Assembly (NCBI RefSeq): GCF_002482385.1
Contig: NZ_DLFW01000020.1
Location: 1-64,000, forward strand
DNA length: 64,000 bases
Source: Dysgonomonas sp. UBA7710
Lineage (GTDB): Bacteria > Bacteroidota > Bacteroidia > Bacteroidales > Dysgonomonadaceae
Reading direction: 5' to 3'
Shown here: in pieces, positions 27,397 through 36,276 of the stretch
Layout: the number at the start of each line of letters is the position of its first letter
Numbering within the stretch: position 1 is the stretch's first letter
Position numbers and translations under genes: made by a program
The notes under the pieces: model-generated
The model's database searches: none
What the model saw: the letters and a program-made list of their open reading frames with translations, nothing else
Told to the model about the DNA's origin: nothing

Positions 27397-28860
27397 TTAT
27401 TGGAACAGATATTTTTTTTCAGTTATTGCATCAGTCCATTTTTTTGTATTAGCGGGATAATATATTTTTTGTTCAAAGCTGTTTTTTATAATATTATGTC
27501 CTTCTTTCAAGTCCTGTATTTGTTTGTCGGCTATAGCCTGCTGAATAATATTACCCGTTGCCGTTGCTTCTGTGAGGCCTGCTATCACCTCCATATTCAA
27601 CGCATCGGCTATGTATTGATTCAGTAATTCATTGCGGCTTCCGCCACCCACCACAAAGATATGTTTTATTTCCAAACCTGTGCATTCCTGCAACCTGGCC
27701 ATTACAAAATAATATTTAACGGCGAGGGATTCCAGTACACAGCGTACCAGTTCCCCTTTCGATACGGGAATAGCCTGGCCGGTATTCCGGCAGTATTCCC
27801 GGATAGCCTCCGTCATGGAAACGGGATGGGTGAACGCAGGATTATCACTGTTTATAATACTGCAAAAAGGTATGGCTTTGCCACATTCGGAAAACAAATA
27901 ATCATACGCACATTCTTCGCCGGCCTTCTCCCATTCGTCAATCAGTCTTTGTAAAAGCCAAAGCCCTGTAATGTTTCGCATAAAGAGAATCTTATCGTCT
28001 ACACCGCCCTCATTTGTAAAGTCATTTTTTCGGGCTTCTTCCGTAAGGACAGGTTTGTCTGTTGTCACACCCAACAGGGACCATGTTCCCGAACTCAGAA
28101 ATGCCCAATCTTTACCATTTGCCGGAATAGTGGCTATAGCGCTGGCCGTATCGTGCGAGCCGACTGAAAATACATTAATACCATCAGCGCCTGTTTCTTC
28201 TGCAATTTCATTCCTCAGCTTACCAATAAGATTGCAGGGATATATGATATTTTCCATCAATCGGTATGGCAATTGCAGCTTATCAAAGACAGCTTTACTC
28301 CAATGTCGTGTCCGTGCGTCTAATAATTGGGACGTAGAAGCTATAGTATATTCATTACAGGCGACTCCCGTAAGGAAATAATTGATGAGATCAGGAGTAA
28401 ACAGCAATTTATCGGCGATTGACAATACCGGGTCTTCTTTTTGTTTAAGACTTAAAAGCTGGAAAACGGAATTTATTTCCATCTGCTGGATACCTGTAAT
28501 TGCATACAGTTCTTCTGCAGATACAGAGCCGGATGCTACGGCAGACATGCCTTCGGTACGGCGATCACGATAGCAAACAGGATTGGATAGTAAATGCCCC
28601 GATTTGTCTATCAGCCCGAAATCGACACCCCAGGTATCTATTCCAATACCTCTCAACGTATATCCTTTTTTTACGGCTAACCGGATACCCTCTTTTATGT
28701 TTGAGAACAGTGACAGGAAATCCCAATAAAGTGTATCTCCTAACCCGATGGGAGGATTGCTGAAACGATGGACTTCATCCAAATGAACCTTTCCGTTTTC
28801 AATGAAGCCTACGATAGCCCTGCCGCTTCCTGCGCCAAGGTCTAAAGCCAGATATGCCAT
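27397..28860 (-). CDS. fucK: L-fuculokinase (FGGY/rhamnulokinase family)
   Basis: An FGGY-family sugar kinase of 487 residues that should phosphorylate L-fuculose at O1 in fucose breakdown. The N-terminal ATPase-fold motif DLGAGSGRAIVG (residues 7-18) and the C-terminal VVGGGSRNELLNQYIAD nucleotide-binding motif are both present. By sequence style it belongs to the rhamnulokinase branch (LGAGSGR, WGVDFGLID), as do fuculokinases of other Bacteroides. Rhamnulose as substrate cannot be excluded from the protein alone. The neighbours decide: fucose isomerase and fuculose-phosphate aldolase are upstream and FucP is downstream. Confidence 0.88.
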   Translation of the reverse strand: MAYLALDLGAGSGRAIVGFIENGKVHLDEVHRFSNPPIGLGDTLYWDFLSLFSNIKEGIRLAVKKGYTLRGIGIDTWGVDFGLIDKSGHLLSNPVCYRDRRTEGMSAVASGSVSAEELYAITGIQQMEINSVFQLLSLKQKEDPVLSIADKLLFTPDLINYFLTGVACNEYTIASTSQLLDARTRHWSKAVFDKLQLPYRLMENIIYPCNLIGKLRNEIAEETGADGINVFSVGSHDTASAIATIPANGKDWAFLSSGTWSLLGVTTDKPVLTEEARKNDFTNEGGVDDKILFMRNITGLWLLQRLIDEWEKAGEECAYDYLFSECGKAIPFCSIINSDNPAFTHPVSMTEAIREYCRNTGQAIPVSKGELVRCVLESLAVKYYFVMARLQECTGLEIKHIFVVGGGSRNELLNQYIADALNMEVIAGLTEATATGNIIQQAIADKQIQDLKEGHNIIKNSFEQKIYYPANTKKWTDAITEKKYLFQ

Positions 28861-28936
28861 GGTAATGATCTAATTGATTAATATGCCAATGTGCCAATTA
28901 ATTAGCAAATAGTGCAACACTTATGACTCATAACTA

Positions 28937-29581
28937 TTATGATCCTGCTTTTCCTAGGATATAGACCTCCAGGTCGCGGATTTCCTCATCACTCAAAGTC
29001 TGATAATTGCCTTCACCTGCACGTACAATTATGCCGCAGGCAAATTCGAAAAAGACCGCCTTCTGGAAGGCATCATCGAAATCTTTTCCGCAAACTGCCT
29101 GGCCATGCTTGCTCATCAATACGCAGTCATGCTCTCTCAGGGCGTTTGTCACAGCATCCGCCAATTCTTTAGAGCCGGGACGGAAATAGGGTATCACCGG
29201 AATTTCACGGCCGCAATAGCAGGGAACTTCGGCCACGACGTTGAAATTCTCCGGCTTGTTTTTCATACATGAAACAATTGTGGCATATTCCGACTGGAAA
29301 TGCAGCACCACATTCATGTCTTTTCGCTCGCGCAATACTCCAAGATGGAAAACACTTTCCATAGAGGGTTTCGGGCCATCTATCCGCAATCCTGTTGATA
29401 TATCACATATGGCTACATTTTCTTCTGCCAGACGTGGAAGCCATGATCCTGTACCCGATACCAATGCTGTATGCTCTTCCACACGCCACGAAAGATTACC
29501 GCTGCTGCAAAGCTGCAATCGCTCTTTTCCGACACGATGAGCCTGTTCTATAAATTTTGCAATATGTTCTTTTGTTATCAT
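28937..29581 (-). CDS. fucA: L-fuculose-1-phosphate aldolase (class II aldolase/adducin family)
   Basis: A zinc-dependent aldolase that would split L-fuculose 1-phosphate into dihydroxyacetone phosphate and L-lactaldehyde. The 214-residue length matches the family, and the phosphate-binding SSGNLSWR motif is at 26-33. By comparison with E. coli FucA (Glu73, His92, His94, His155) the metal site here reads Glu75, His94, Gln96, His159, because the usual H-x-H is HFQ. One zinc ligand is thus replaced by glutamine, which may weaken metal binding or be a variant shared by Bacteroidetes enzymes. The gene lies between the mutarotase and kinase genes of the fucose operon. Confidence 0.85.
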   Translation of the reverse strand: MITKEHIAKFIEQAHRVGKERLQLCSSGNLSWRVEEHTALVSGTGSWLPRLAEENVAICDISTGLRIDGPKPSMESVFHLGVLRERKDMNVVLHFQSEYATIVSCMKNKPENFNVVAEVPCYCGREIPVIPYFRPGSKELADAVTNALREHDCVLMSKHGQAVCGKDFDDAFQKAVFFEFACGIIVRAGEGNYQTLSDEEIRDLEVYILGKAGS

Positions 29582-29605
29582 TTTAATATTTAGTTTATAT
29601 ACGGA

Positions 29606-29995
29606 TTACTTCAGGGCGTCCGTAAGGGAAAATATGCGCTCTGCAAGCTGCCATTTTTCTTCCGAACGTTGCCCTTCTCCCACTATCTGGAACTGAGATA
29701 CAAATTCTTCCCATTCGGTTTGTCTTTCGTATGTAGCCAGTTTACCGAAAGAAGCATCCCAGTCGAAATCGGGAGCTGTTTCCAATAACATGAAGGCTAT
29801 ATCATTTATCATATAGATCTCCATATCCAGAATGCCCGCCTTACGGATGCCCAGAGGAATTTCCTTCCATATATTATGGCTGTTATGCCAATATTTATAT
29901 TGTTCTAAGGTATCCGGACTCAGTTTCAGGAACTGGCAGAAGCGTTTTGTCGCCCCTGCCGGTTCTTTTTTATACCCTTCTTTCAGGTCTTTCAT
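29606..29995 (-). CDS. L-rhamnose/L-fucose mutarotase family protein
   Basis: A 129-residue protein of the RhaM/YiiL (DUF718) family, which interconverts the alpha and beta anomers of 6-deoxy sugars. Family features are the ..YKYWHNSHNIWKEIP segment (about 54-68), the GILDMEIYMI beta strand and the TYERQTEWEEFVSQFQ C-terminal helix. It sits 8 bases after fucI, so fucose is the likely sugar, although the family name comes from rhamnose. It is not related to the decameric FucU mutarotase of E. coli. Confidence 0.83.
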   Translation of the reverse strand: MKDLKEGYKKEPAGATKRFCQFLKLSPDTLEQYKYWHNSHNIWKEIPLGIRKAGILDMEIYMINDIAFMLLETAPDFDWDASFGKLATYERQTEWEEFVSQFQIVGEGQRSEEKWQLAERIFSLTDALK

Positions 29996-30003
29996 TATTC
30001 TTT

Positions 30004-31794
30004 TTATTTCTTATAAAGAGGGCCGTATGTCTGGCACGCCCGGTAATCAGCACTTTCTTTATCCATACCGAACGCGTTCCATGAAGACGGACGGTAAATA
30101 TCGTCGGCGCTTACGTTATGCATGCAAACAGGGATGCGAAGCATAGAAGCTAATGTAATCAGATCGGCTCCGATATGCCCGCAACTGATAGATCCATGAT
30201 TAGCCCCCCAGTTGTTCATCACCGAATATACATCTTTAAAATTAGAATCATCTGTCAGGCGAGGGACAAACCATGTTGTAGGCCAGCCCTTATCGGTGCG
30301 TTCATCGAGTATTTTGTGCACTGCCGGGTCCAGATCTACTGTCCAGCCTTCGGCGATTTGCAATACAGGGCCTAAACCCTTTACCAGATTCAGGCGAACC
30401 ATTGTACAAGGCATGCCCCCACGTGTCAGGAATTTGGAAGAAAAGCCTCCCCCTCTGAAATATTCACGGTTGGCCGGCATCCATGTTGTCGCATCCAGAC
30501 AGGCTTTTGCTTCCGCCTCTGTAATATTCCAGAATGGCTTCATCGTAGGTTTTCCATCCTTATCGTTCTGACATCCGCTGCCATCCAGAGTTGCCGCACC
30601 CGAATTAATCAGGTGAATCATTCCCGCGGAGGCCAGCCCTTCCAGTTTCTTTCCGGTTACACGCTCCACAGCTTCGGGGCTCCAGTATGTCCGTACGTCT
30701 GCAAATATCTGTGCCGTATTGGTCAGTAAATAGCCGAATAACATAGCTGTGCCGTTCAGTGCATCATTTTCGGTAGCTAATATATAAGGAGAGCGGATTC
30801 CGGTCCAGTCGAAAGATGAATTCAGAATTGCTTCGGTAAAATCACCGTTCGCGTAAAAATCCGTCCATTGGCGTTGCCCCTGAAATCCTCCTGCAATCGC
30901 ATTATGCCCCAGAGCCTCTTCGCCGAATCCCATTTCTTTCAGCTTCGGATTACCGATCATCAGATCCCGGACTATCAATGTCATCTTCACAATAAATTCC
31001 CAGTCTTTATCCCTTCCGGCCTGATCTTTTTTCAAATCGGCCCGGTTGATATTATCTTCGCCTTCCTTGCAGTTAGCTTTTGCCCAGATCAGCGCTTTTT
31101 CATATTCTTCTTTATCATATATACCTTCGGTCATACGGCGGATTATTTCCACTTCGTCGACCCCTTCGCAACGCATACCCAAATAATCTTCGAAGAAATC
31201 GGTATTCACTATGGAACCTGCGATACCCATGCAAACCGCCCCGATAGATAAATATGATTTACCCCGCATGGTAGCTACAGCCAGGCCGGCTTTTGCAAAA
31301 CGAAGTAATTTTTCTTTCACATCGGCAGGGATTTCCGTTGTTCCTGCGTCCTGTACATCGCGTCCGTAGATGCCGAATGCGGGCAATCCTTTTTGTGCGT
31401 GTCCGGCTAATACCGCCGCAAGATATACCGCTCCGGGGCGTTCCGTTCCATTGAATCCCCAAACAGCTTTTACCGTGTGTTGTTCCATATCCATCGTTTC
31501 ACTACCATAGCACCAGCATGGAGTAACGGTAATAGTAACGCCGACACCTTCTTTCCGGAATTTTTCGGCACAAGCGGCGCTTTCGGCGACACGTCCGATA
31601 GTTGAATCTGCTATAACACACTCTACAGGAGAGCCATCCGGGTATTTCAGCGTTGAGGTCAATAAGGAGACTACGCTTTTCGCCATGTTCATTGTCTGAG
31701 TTTCGAGTGATTCGCGGACGCCACCCATACGACCGTCGATAGTAGGACGGATGCCAATTTTCGGCCATTGGCCTTGAAATCTTTTTGCTGTCAT
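30004..31794 (-). CDS. fucI: L-fucose isomerase
   Basis: This enzyme converts L-fucose to L-fuculose, the first intracellular step of fucose use, with a divalent metal (manganese in known enzymes). The 596-residue length and N-terminal WPKIGIRPTIDGRMGGVRE are characteristic of bacterial FucI. Other family segments are GFQGQRQWTDFY near residue 305 and NHGSISCGHIGADLITLASM near the C-terminus, where a metal-binding histidine lies. It is the first gene of the operon and is read away from the divergent AraC-type regulator gene, with a 232-base shared promoter region. Confidence 0.95.
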   Translation of the reverse strand: MTAKRFQGQWPKIGIRPTIDGRMGGVRESLETQTMNMAKSVVSLLTSTLKYPDGSPVECVIADSTIGRVAESAACAEKFRKEGVGVTITVTPCWCYGSETMDMEQHTVKAVWGFNGTERPGAVYLAAVLAGHAQKGLPAFGIYGRDVQDAGTTEIPADVKEKLLRFAKAGLAVATMRGKSYLSIGAVCMGIAGSIVNTDFFEDYLGMRCEGVDEVEIIRRMTEGIYDKEEYEKALIWAKANCKEGEDNINRADLKKDQAGRDKDWEFIVKMTLIVRDLMIGNPKLKEMGFGEEALGHNAIAGGFQGQRQWTDFYANGDFTEAILNSSFDWTGIRSPYILATENDALNGTAMLFGYLLTNTAQIFADVRTYWSPEAVERVTGKKLEGLASAGMIHLINSGAATLDGSGCQNDKDGKPTMKPFWNITEAEAKACLDATTWMPANREYFRGGGFSSKFLTRGGMPCTMVRLNLVKGLGPVLQIAEGWTVDLDPAVHKILDERTDKGWPTTWFVPRLTDDSNFKDVYSVMNNWGANHGSISCGHIGADLITLASMLRIPVCMHNVSADDIYRPSSWNAFGMDKESADYRACQTYGPLYKK

Positions 31795-32026
31795 GATATT
31801 GATTTAGATTTTAAATTATTATGTTCGGTATATCTTAGTTACTTCTTGTCTAAGAAAGTTGATTCAGGTCATAATGCGAATTTATAGATAAAATACAAGA
31901 ATTACTTTCACTTTTTCGATAGATGGATGGTATTATATCGATATATTTTGTCGGAAATAATCTATTATATATTATAAATAAGTATATTTATGATCTGTTT
32001 AAATAACATTAAAGCGATACATATCC
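31795..32026. promoter_or_regulatory. Divergent promoter region between fucI and the AraC-type regulator
   Basis: A 232-base AT-rich region without genes must hold the promoters of the fucose operon and its regulator. No exact TAnnTTTG element stands out on either strand. The nearest is a TATATTTTG around 31943-31951. Confidence 0.5.
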
Positions 32027-32914
32027 ATGTATACTATTACCGGTAACCTTGATTTTATACTCCTGAATATTGGCTATTCGGAGCTCAATGCAAATTGGAA
32101 CTGGAAAAATGTCTATAGTCCTTTTGCCAGAATATATTATGTGAAAGGGGGAGAAGCACGTACAAAGATCGGGGGTAAATTATATACACTAAAACCGGAT
32201 CATATCTATCTGACACCGCCTTTTACCCTGCATAATGATGAATGTGACGGCTATTTTTCGCTATACTACATTCATTTCTATGAAAAAGCAGTGAATAAGG
32301 AATCGGTATTCGACAAATATGATTTCCCGGTAGGAATAAAAGCTGAATCATTGGATCTATTGCTGACAGAGAGGTTACTAAAGATTAACCCTGAGCGTCA
32401 TTTAAGAAATATCGATCCGGAGTTATATGACAACTTACCGAATTTTTCGCAATATGTAGCCGATAACAATAAGATACCCCCGCATTTCATCATCGAAACG
32501 CAAGGTATATTATACCAGTTGATAGCTAAGTTTTTTGAAACGGCCAAGGTTAAATCGGATAATAAGGATAGCCGGATAATCAGCGGATTAAAATATATCC
32601 ATGAAAATACGGATAAAGATATATCTATAGACCAACTGGCGGATATAGCCTGTATAACCAAGGATCATTTTATCCGGATATTCAAGAAAGAAATGAAATG
32701 CACACCCTTGAAGTATATAAATCTGAAAAAGATAGAAAAGGCTCAATTGCTGTTACTTACTACCGATATTTCCATCAGGGATATTGCTCTCGAATTGGCG
32801 ATAGATAACATTTCATATTTCAACCGGATGTTTAAACAGCATGTAGGCAGGACTCCTTCAGAATACAGAAGTGAATATAATAAACAACAAATCTTCGGAA
32901 ATATCATGGATTAA
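32027..32914 (+). CDS. AraC family transcriptional regulator, probably of fucose genes
   Basis: A 295-residue regulator with an N-terminal cupin-like sensor domain (about 15-125; it includes ARIYYVKGGEARTKIGGKL and a YLTPPFTLH metal- or sugar-pocket segment). The C-terminal AraC DNA-binding domain has two helix-turn-helix units (about 195-290). The second ends in the diagnostic SYFNRMFKQHVGRTPSEYR. It is divergent from fucI and separated from it by one intergenic region, so it is the likely activator of the fucose operon, with L-fucose or a derivative as a possible signal. The well-known regulator of fucose genes in B. thetaiotaomicron is a GntR-type repressor, so this would be a different control design. 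Confidence 0.87.
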   Translation: MYTITGNLDFILLNIGYSELNANWNWKNVYSPFARIYYVKGGEARTKIGGKLYTLKPDHIYLTPPFTLHNDECDGYFSLYYIHFYEKAVNKESVFDKYDFPVGIKAESLDLLLTERLLKINPERHLRNIDPELYDNLPNFSQYVADNNKIPPHFIIETQGILYQLIAKFFETAKVKSDNKDSRIISGLKYIHENTDKDISIDQLADIACITKDHFIRIFKKEMKCTPLKYINLKKIEKAQLLLLTTDISIRDIALELAIDNISYFNRMFKQHVGRTPSEYRSEYNKQQIFGNIMD

Positions 32915-33046
32915 TAATCTGCCGATAGATAGTCAGTTAATAGGCCGGACATTCTGTAAGGGCAGGAGAATAAATAGGCTGTATGAACAGGTGAAATTTT
33001 TACCATGTACCGTTATTATTCACTTAGAGCCCATTTAATCTGAAAT

Positions 33047-33064
33047 ATACCATGTTTATGGTAT
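33047..33064. promoter_or_regulatory. Palindromic operator-like site upstream of cysK
   Basis: ATACCAT and ATGGTAT, 7 bp each and perfect, are separated by 4 bases. The site lies about 45 bases upstream of the -7 element of cysK, so it may bind a dimeric regulator. Confidence 0.45.
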
Positions 33065-33108
33065 GAAAATACCTTACTTTAGCGATTTCATAAATGTAGA
33101 ATAGCATA

Positions 33109-33116
33109 TACCTTTG
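33109..33116 (+). promoter_or_regulatory. -7 promoter element of cysK
   Basis: TACCTTTG matches TAnnTTTG exactly, 35 bases before the cysK start codon. No clean TTTG -33 element is present. Confidence 0.55.
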
Positions 33117-33151
33117 TATTATTGAAAATCAGATATTAAAATTATAATCTT

Positions 33152-34099
33152 ATGGGAAAAATTGCTAAAAAACTAACAGACCTTATTGGTAACACTCCAT
33201 TGCTGGAGCTTTCAAATTATAATAAGAAACACGGGCTTGAAGCTTCTGTGATTGGAAAACTGGAATATTTCAATCCTGCTTCCAGCGTAAAAGACCGTAT
33301 TGCCAAAGCGATGATAGAAGATGCAGAGGCATCGGGTATCCTAAGGCCTGACAGCGAGTTGATAGAGCCAACCAGTGGTAATACCGGTATAGGACTTGCT
33401 TTTGTAGCTGCGGCTAAAGGATATAAGCTGACGTTGACGATGCCGGAGACAATGAGTATCGAACGTCGCAATTTGTTGAAAGCATTAGGTGCTAATATCG
33501 TTTTAACACCAGGACCTGAGGGTATGAAAGGTGCTATTGCGAAGGCTGAAGAATTGCAGAAAGAAAATCCGAAAGCGGTGATCTTGCAGCAGTTTGCCAA
33601 TCCTGCTAACCCTGCAGTTCACAAACGTACTACCGCTGAAGAAATCTGGCGTGATACAGATGGAAAAGTCGATATTTTTGTATCTGGAGTCGGTACAGGT
33701 GGAACAGTAAGCGGAGTAGGAGAGGCGTTGAAAAAATACAATCCGAATGTGAAGATTATAGCCGTTGAACCGGCTGATTCCCCTGTCCTGTCGGGAGGCA
33801 CACCGGGACCACACAAAATACAAGGCATCGGAGCAGGTTTTGTTCCTAAAACATATGATGCCTCTGTTGTAGATGGAATAATTCAGGTTAGTAATGATGA
33901 TGCAATACGCACAAGCCGTGAGTTGGCCAGAGAAGAAGGCCTGCTTGTGGGAATATCTTCAGGAGCTGCGGCTTATGCAGCAACCTTGTTGGCCAGGAAA
34001 CCTGAAAATAAAGGTAAGAACATTGTTGTTATCTTACCCGATACAGGCGAGCGCTACTTATCTACAGTCCTGTATGCCTTTGAGGAGTATCCCCTTTAA
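33152..34099 (+). CDS. cysK: Cysteine synthase A (O-acetylserine sulfhydrylase)
   Basis: A PLP-dependent enzyme that makes L-cysteine from O-acetylserine and sulfide in the cytoplasm. At 315 residues it has the usual length. Lys47 in NPASSVKDR is the Schiff-base lysine. EPTSGNTGIG (about 72-81) binds the substrate carboxylate, GVGTGGTVSG holds the cofactor phosphate, and SSGAAA near residue 271 completes the site. It is one of two sulfur-assimilation genes here, as metY follows 247 bases later. A hairpin in the gap suggests separate transcripts. Confidence 0.95.
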   Translation: MGKIAKKLTDLIGNTPLLELSNYNKKHGLEASVIGKLEYFNPASSVKDRIAKAMIEDAEASGILRPDSELIEPTSGNTGIGLAFVAAAKGYKLTLTMPETMSIERRNLLKALGANIVLTPGPEGMKGAIAKAEELQKENPKAVILQQFANPANPAVHKRTTAEEIWRDTDGKVDIFVSGVGTGGTVSGVGEALKKYNPNVKIIAVEPADSPVLSGGTPGPHKIQGIGAGFVPKTYDASVVDGIIQVSNDDAIRTSRELAREEGLLVGISSGAAAYAATLLARKPENKGKNIVVILPDTGERYLSTVLYAFEEYPL

Positions 34100-34139
34100 T
34101 CATGTATATAGTTAAATTGTTTGGTTATTAAATTTAGTT

Positions 34140-34168
34140 GAGTAATTGGCATTATCTGCCGGTTACTC
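34140..34168 (+). terminator. Hairpin after cysK, possible terminator
   Basis: An 11-bp stem (34140-34150 with 34158-34168, two G-T wobbles, loop of 7) lies 40 bases after the cysK stop codon. No T run follows, so termination is uncertain. Confidence 0.4.
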
Positions 34169-34346
34169 ATACTTATAATAATTATTATCGGATAAATATT
34201 TATCTATATACCTACGAGTTATTAGCGTACAGCTTTTAACTGGCAGGACGAACCCCCTGATTGACTTCGCCGAACGTTGTTCTTTCATTATTAATTATTT
34301 CCTGTGTTACTTTTTAAATAGTATATATCATATAAAAATTGTAGAG
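34169..34346. other. Leader region of metY
   Basis: An AT-rich gap without a gene. I looked for S-box and SAM-II riboswitch landmarks in front of this methionine-pathway gene and saw none. A GC-richer patch lies around 34240-34275. Confidence 0.3.
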
Positions 34347-35642
34347 ATGAGTAAGTATAAATTTGAAACCCTTCAGGTACATGCCGGACAGGAAAAAGAG
34401 CCGGTAACGCGTTCACGCGCAGTTCCTATCTATCAGACAAGTTCGTATACATTTGACGATGCGCAGTACGGAGCCGATTTGTTCGGTCTGCGCAAGTTTG
34501 GGAATATCTATACCCGTCTGATGAATCCGACAACAGATGTTTTCGAAAAGCGTATCGCAGCCCTTGAGGGTGGAGCCTCCGCGCTGGCCACTTCTTCCGG
34601 TCAGTCTGCACAATTCATCGCGTTAAATAATATATTGTCGGCCGGGGATAATTTTGTCACTACATCTCATCTTTACGGTGGTACATATAATCAGTTCAAA
34701 TCGCAGTTCAAGCGTTTGGGTGTAGAAGCGCGTTTTACACCGGATGACGAGCCTGCTTCTTTCGAGAAGCTGGTGGACAGTAAGACAAAAGCGATCTATC
34801 TGGAGACAATCGGTAATCCTGACTTGAATATACCCGATTTTGAGGCTATTGCAGCTGTGGCGGAAAAACACGATATTCCGTTGATTGTAGATAATACTTT
34901 TGGGGCAGGAGGCTATTTGTTCCGTCCTTTGGAACATGGGGCTACCATCGTAGTAGAGAGTGCTACCAAGTGGATTGGCGGACATGGTACTTCCCTGGGG
35001 GGCGTTATTGTAGATAGTGGAAAGTTTAACTGGGGCAATGGTAAGTTTCCTGAATTTACAGCTCCTTCCGAAAGCTATCATGGTTTGGTGTTTTGGGATG
35101 TCTTTGGGGCAAATGGCCCGTTCGGTAATATTGCCTTTACTATCCGTGCCCGTGTAGAAGGACTTCGTGATTGGGGAAATACAATCAGCCCATTTAATTC
35201 CTTCCTTTTGTTACAGGGTTTGGAAACATTGTCCTTGCGTGTTGAACGGCATGTAGAAAATACGTTGGTTATTGCAAAATGGCTGGAACAGCACCCGAAA
35301 GTGGAATATGTGAACTATCCGGGACTTGAAAGCAGCCCTTATCATACTTTGGCTAAAAAGTATTTTAAGAATGGATTTGGAGGTGTTCTGTCTTTCAAGG
35401 TAAAAGGCCCGGGGGAAAATGCCGATAAAGTGATAAACTCTCTTGAACTGATAAGCCATTTGGCGAATGTGGGAGATGCTAAGTCTTTGATTATTCACCC
35501 TGCGGCAACTACTCATGAACAGTTGTCGGATGAAGAAAAAGTGGCTACGGGAGCTATACCGGGCTTACTCCGTATTTCGGTCGGTATTGAGAATGTCAAC
35601 GATATTAAGGCCGATCTGGAACAAGCGTTGGCTAAGATATAA
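34347..35642 (+). CDS. metY: O-acetylhomoserine sulfhydrylase
   Basis: A PLP enzyme of the Cys/Met metabolism family (431 residues) that makes homocysteine from O-acetylhomoserine and sulfide, the direct sulfhydrylation route to methionine. Lys208 in ESATKWIGGHGTS is the cofactor lysine, and Asp182 in IVDNTFG pairs with the pyridine nitrogen. The N-terminal RAVPIYQTSSYTF and YTRLMNPT segments and the long insert after the lysine (GANGPFGN) are typical of MetY rather than MetB or MetC. Some members also make cysteine from O-acetylserine. It is followed by a strong terminator shared with the convergent skp gene. Confidence 0.93.
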   Translation: MSKYKFETLQVHAGQEKEPVTRSRAVPIYQTSSYTFDDAQYGADLFGLRKFGNIYTRLMNPTTDVFEKRIAALEGGASALATSSGQSAQFIALNNILSAGDNFVTTSHLYGGTYNQFKSQFKRLGVEARFTPDDEPASFEKLVDSKTKAIYLETIGNPDLNIPDFEAIAAVAEKHDIPLIVDNTFGAGGYLFRPLEHGATIVVESATKWIGGHGTSLGGVIVDSGKFNWGNGKFPEFTAPSESYHGLVFWDVFGANGPFGNIAFTIRARVEGLRDWGNTISPFNSFLLLQGLETLSLRVERHVENTLVIAKWLEQHPKVEYVNYPGLESSPYHTLAKKYFKNGFGGVLSFKVKGPGENADKVINSLELISHLANVGDAKSLIIHPAATTHEQLSDEEKVATGAIPGLLRISVGIENVNDIKADLEQALAKI

Positions 35643-35664
35643 AGATTCGGACCAGCAAAATAAA

Positions 35665-35705
35665 ATAAGAATAGGCTAATCCTTATCGGGTTAGCCTATT
35701 CTTAT
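35665..35705. terminator. Bidirectional terminator between metY and the skp-like gene
   Basis: A perfect 15-bp stem (35665-35679 with 35691-35705, loop of 11) lies between convergent stop codons. T-rich sequence flanks it on both strands. Confidence 0.85.
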
Positions 35706-35719
35706 TATGTATGAGACTA

Positions 35720-36220
35720 TTAGTCTGTAATTCCTAATTTAGTTTTTACCATTTTGCTCGCATCTGTCGCATGTGAGCCTATGTGCAATAAAGTGGCGGC
35801 ATCTAAGATATATGCATAGTTGTTTTCATCGCCAACTTCCTTAATTGCTTGTCTCATTTTTTGTTGAATGGGAGTGATTAGCGTTTGCTGCTCTTTCTCA
35901 AATTCAGCCTGGCTGGTTTGAATAAAGTTTTGGTATCTGTCTCTTAGTCCATCCAATTGAGTTTGTCTGTCGAGAAGAATGCTTTCGGTTAAATTTGTGG
36001 TGTCTTTTTGGAACTCTTCTACTTTCTTAGTGTATTCGGCTTCTATAGCTGCTGCATTCTTTTTAATTGTTTCGCTTTTTGCTGCAAGTTTAGTTTCAAC
36101 GTCTTTTAGTTCAGGCATCTTGGAGAAGATTTCATTTGCATTGATGTATGCAATTTTATCCTGAGCGAACATTGACATAGGCGCTATTACTATAAGCAAT
36201 AGGATTAGCTTTTTAAACAT
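35720..36220 (-). CDS. OmpH/Skp family periplasmic chaperone, copy 1
   Basis: A 166-residue exported protein with a signal peptide ending near MFAQ (17-20) and the OmpH domain: a first strand KIAYINANEIFSKMPE, then a long charged helical arm (about 45-125) and the closing strand YAYILDAATLLHI. Skp trimers hold unfolded outer-membrane proteins in the periplasm and pass them to the BAM complex. It follows a second, longer Skp-like gene by 56 bases and, beyond that, bamA, so all three probably work in one pathway. Confidence 0.9.
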   Translation of the reverse strand: MFKKLILLLIVIAPMSMFAQDKIAYINANEIFSKMPELKDVETKLAAKSETIKKNAAAIEAEYTKKVEEFQKDTTNLTESILLDRQTQLDGLRDRYQNFIQTSQAEFEKEQQTLITPIQQKMRQAIKEVGDENNYAYILDAATLLHIGSHATDASKMVKTKLGITD

Positions 36221-36276
36221 AGTTATAAGTTCTTTTAAGTGGTTAATTCTATATTATTGAGGACAAATATAAATAA

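Noticed and set aside
34100..34346. A possible SAM-sensing riboswitch before metY
   Set aside because: Landmarks of the S-box and SAM-II classes were looked for and not seen. Only a simple hairpin after cysK is present.
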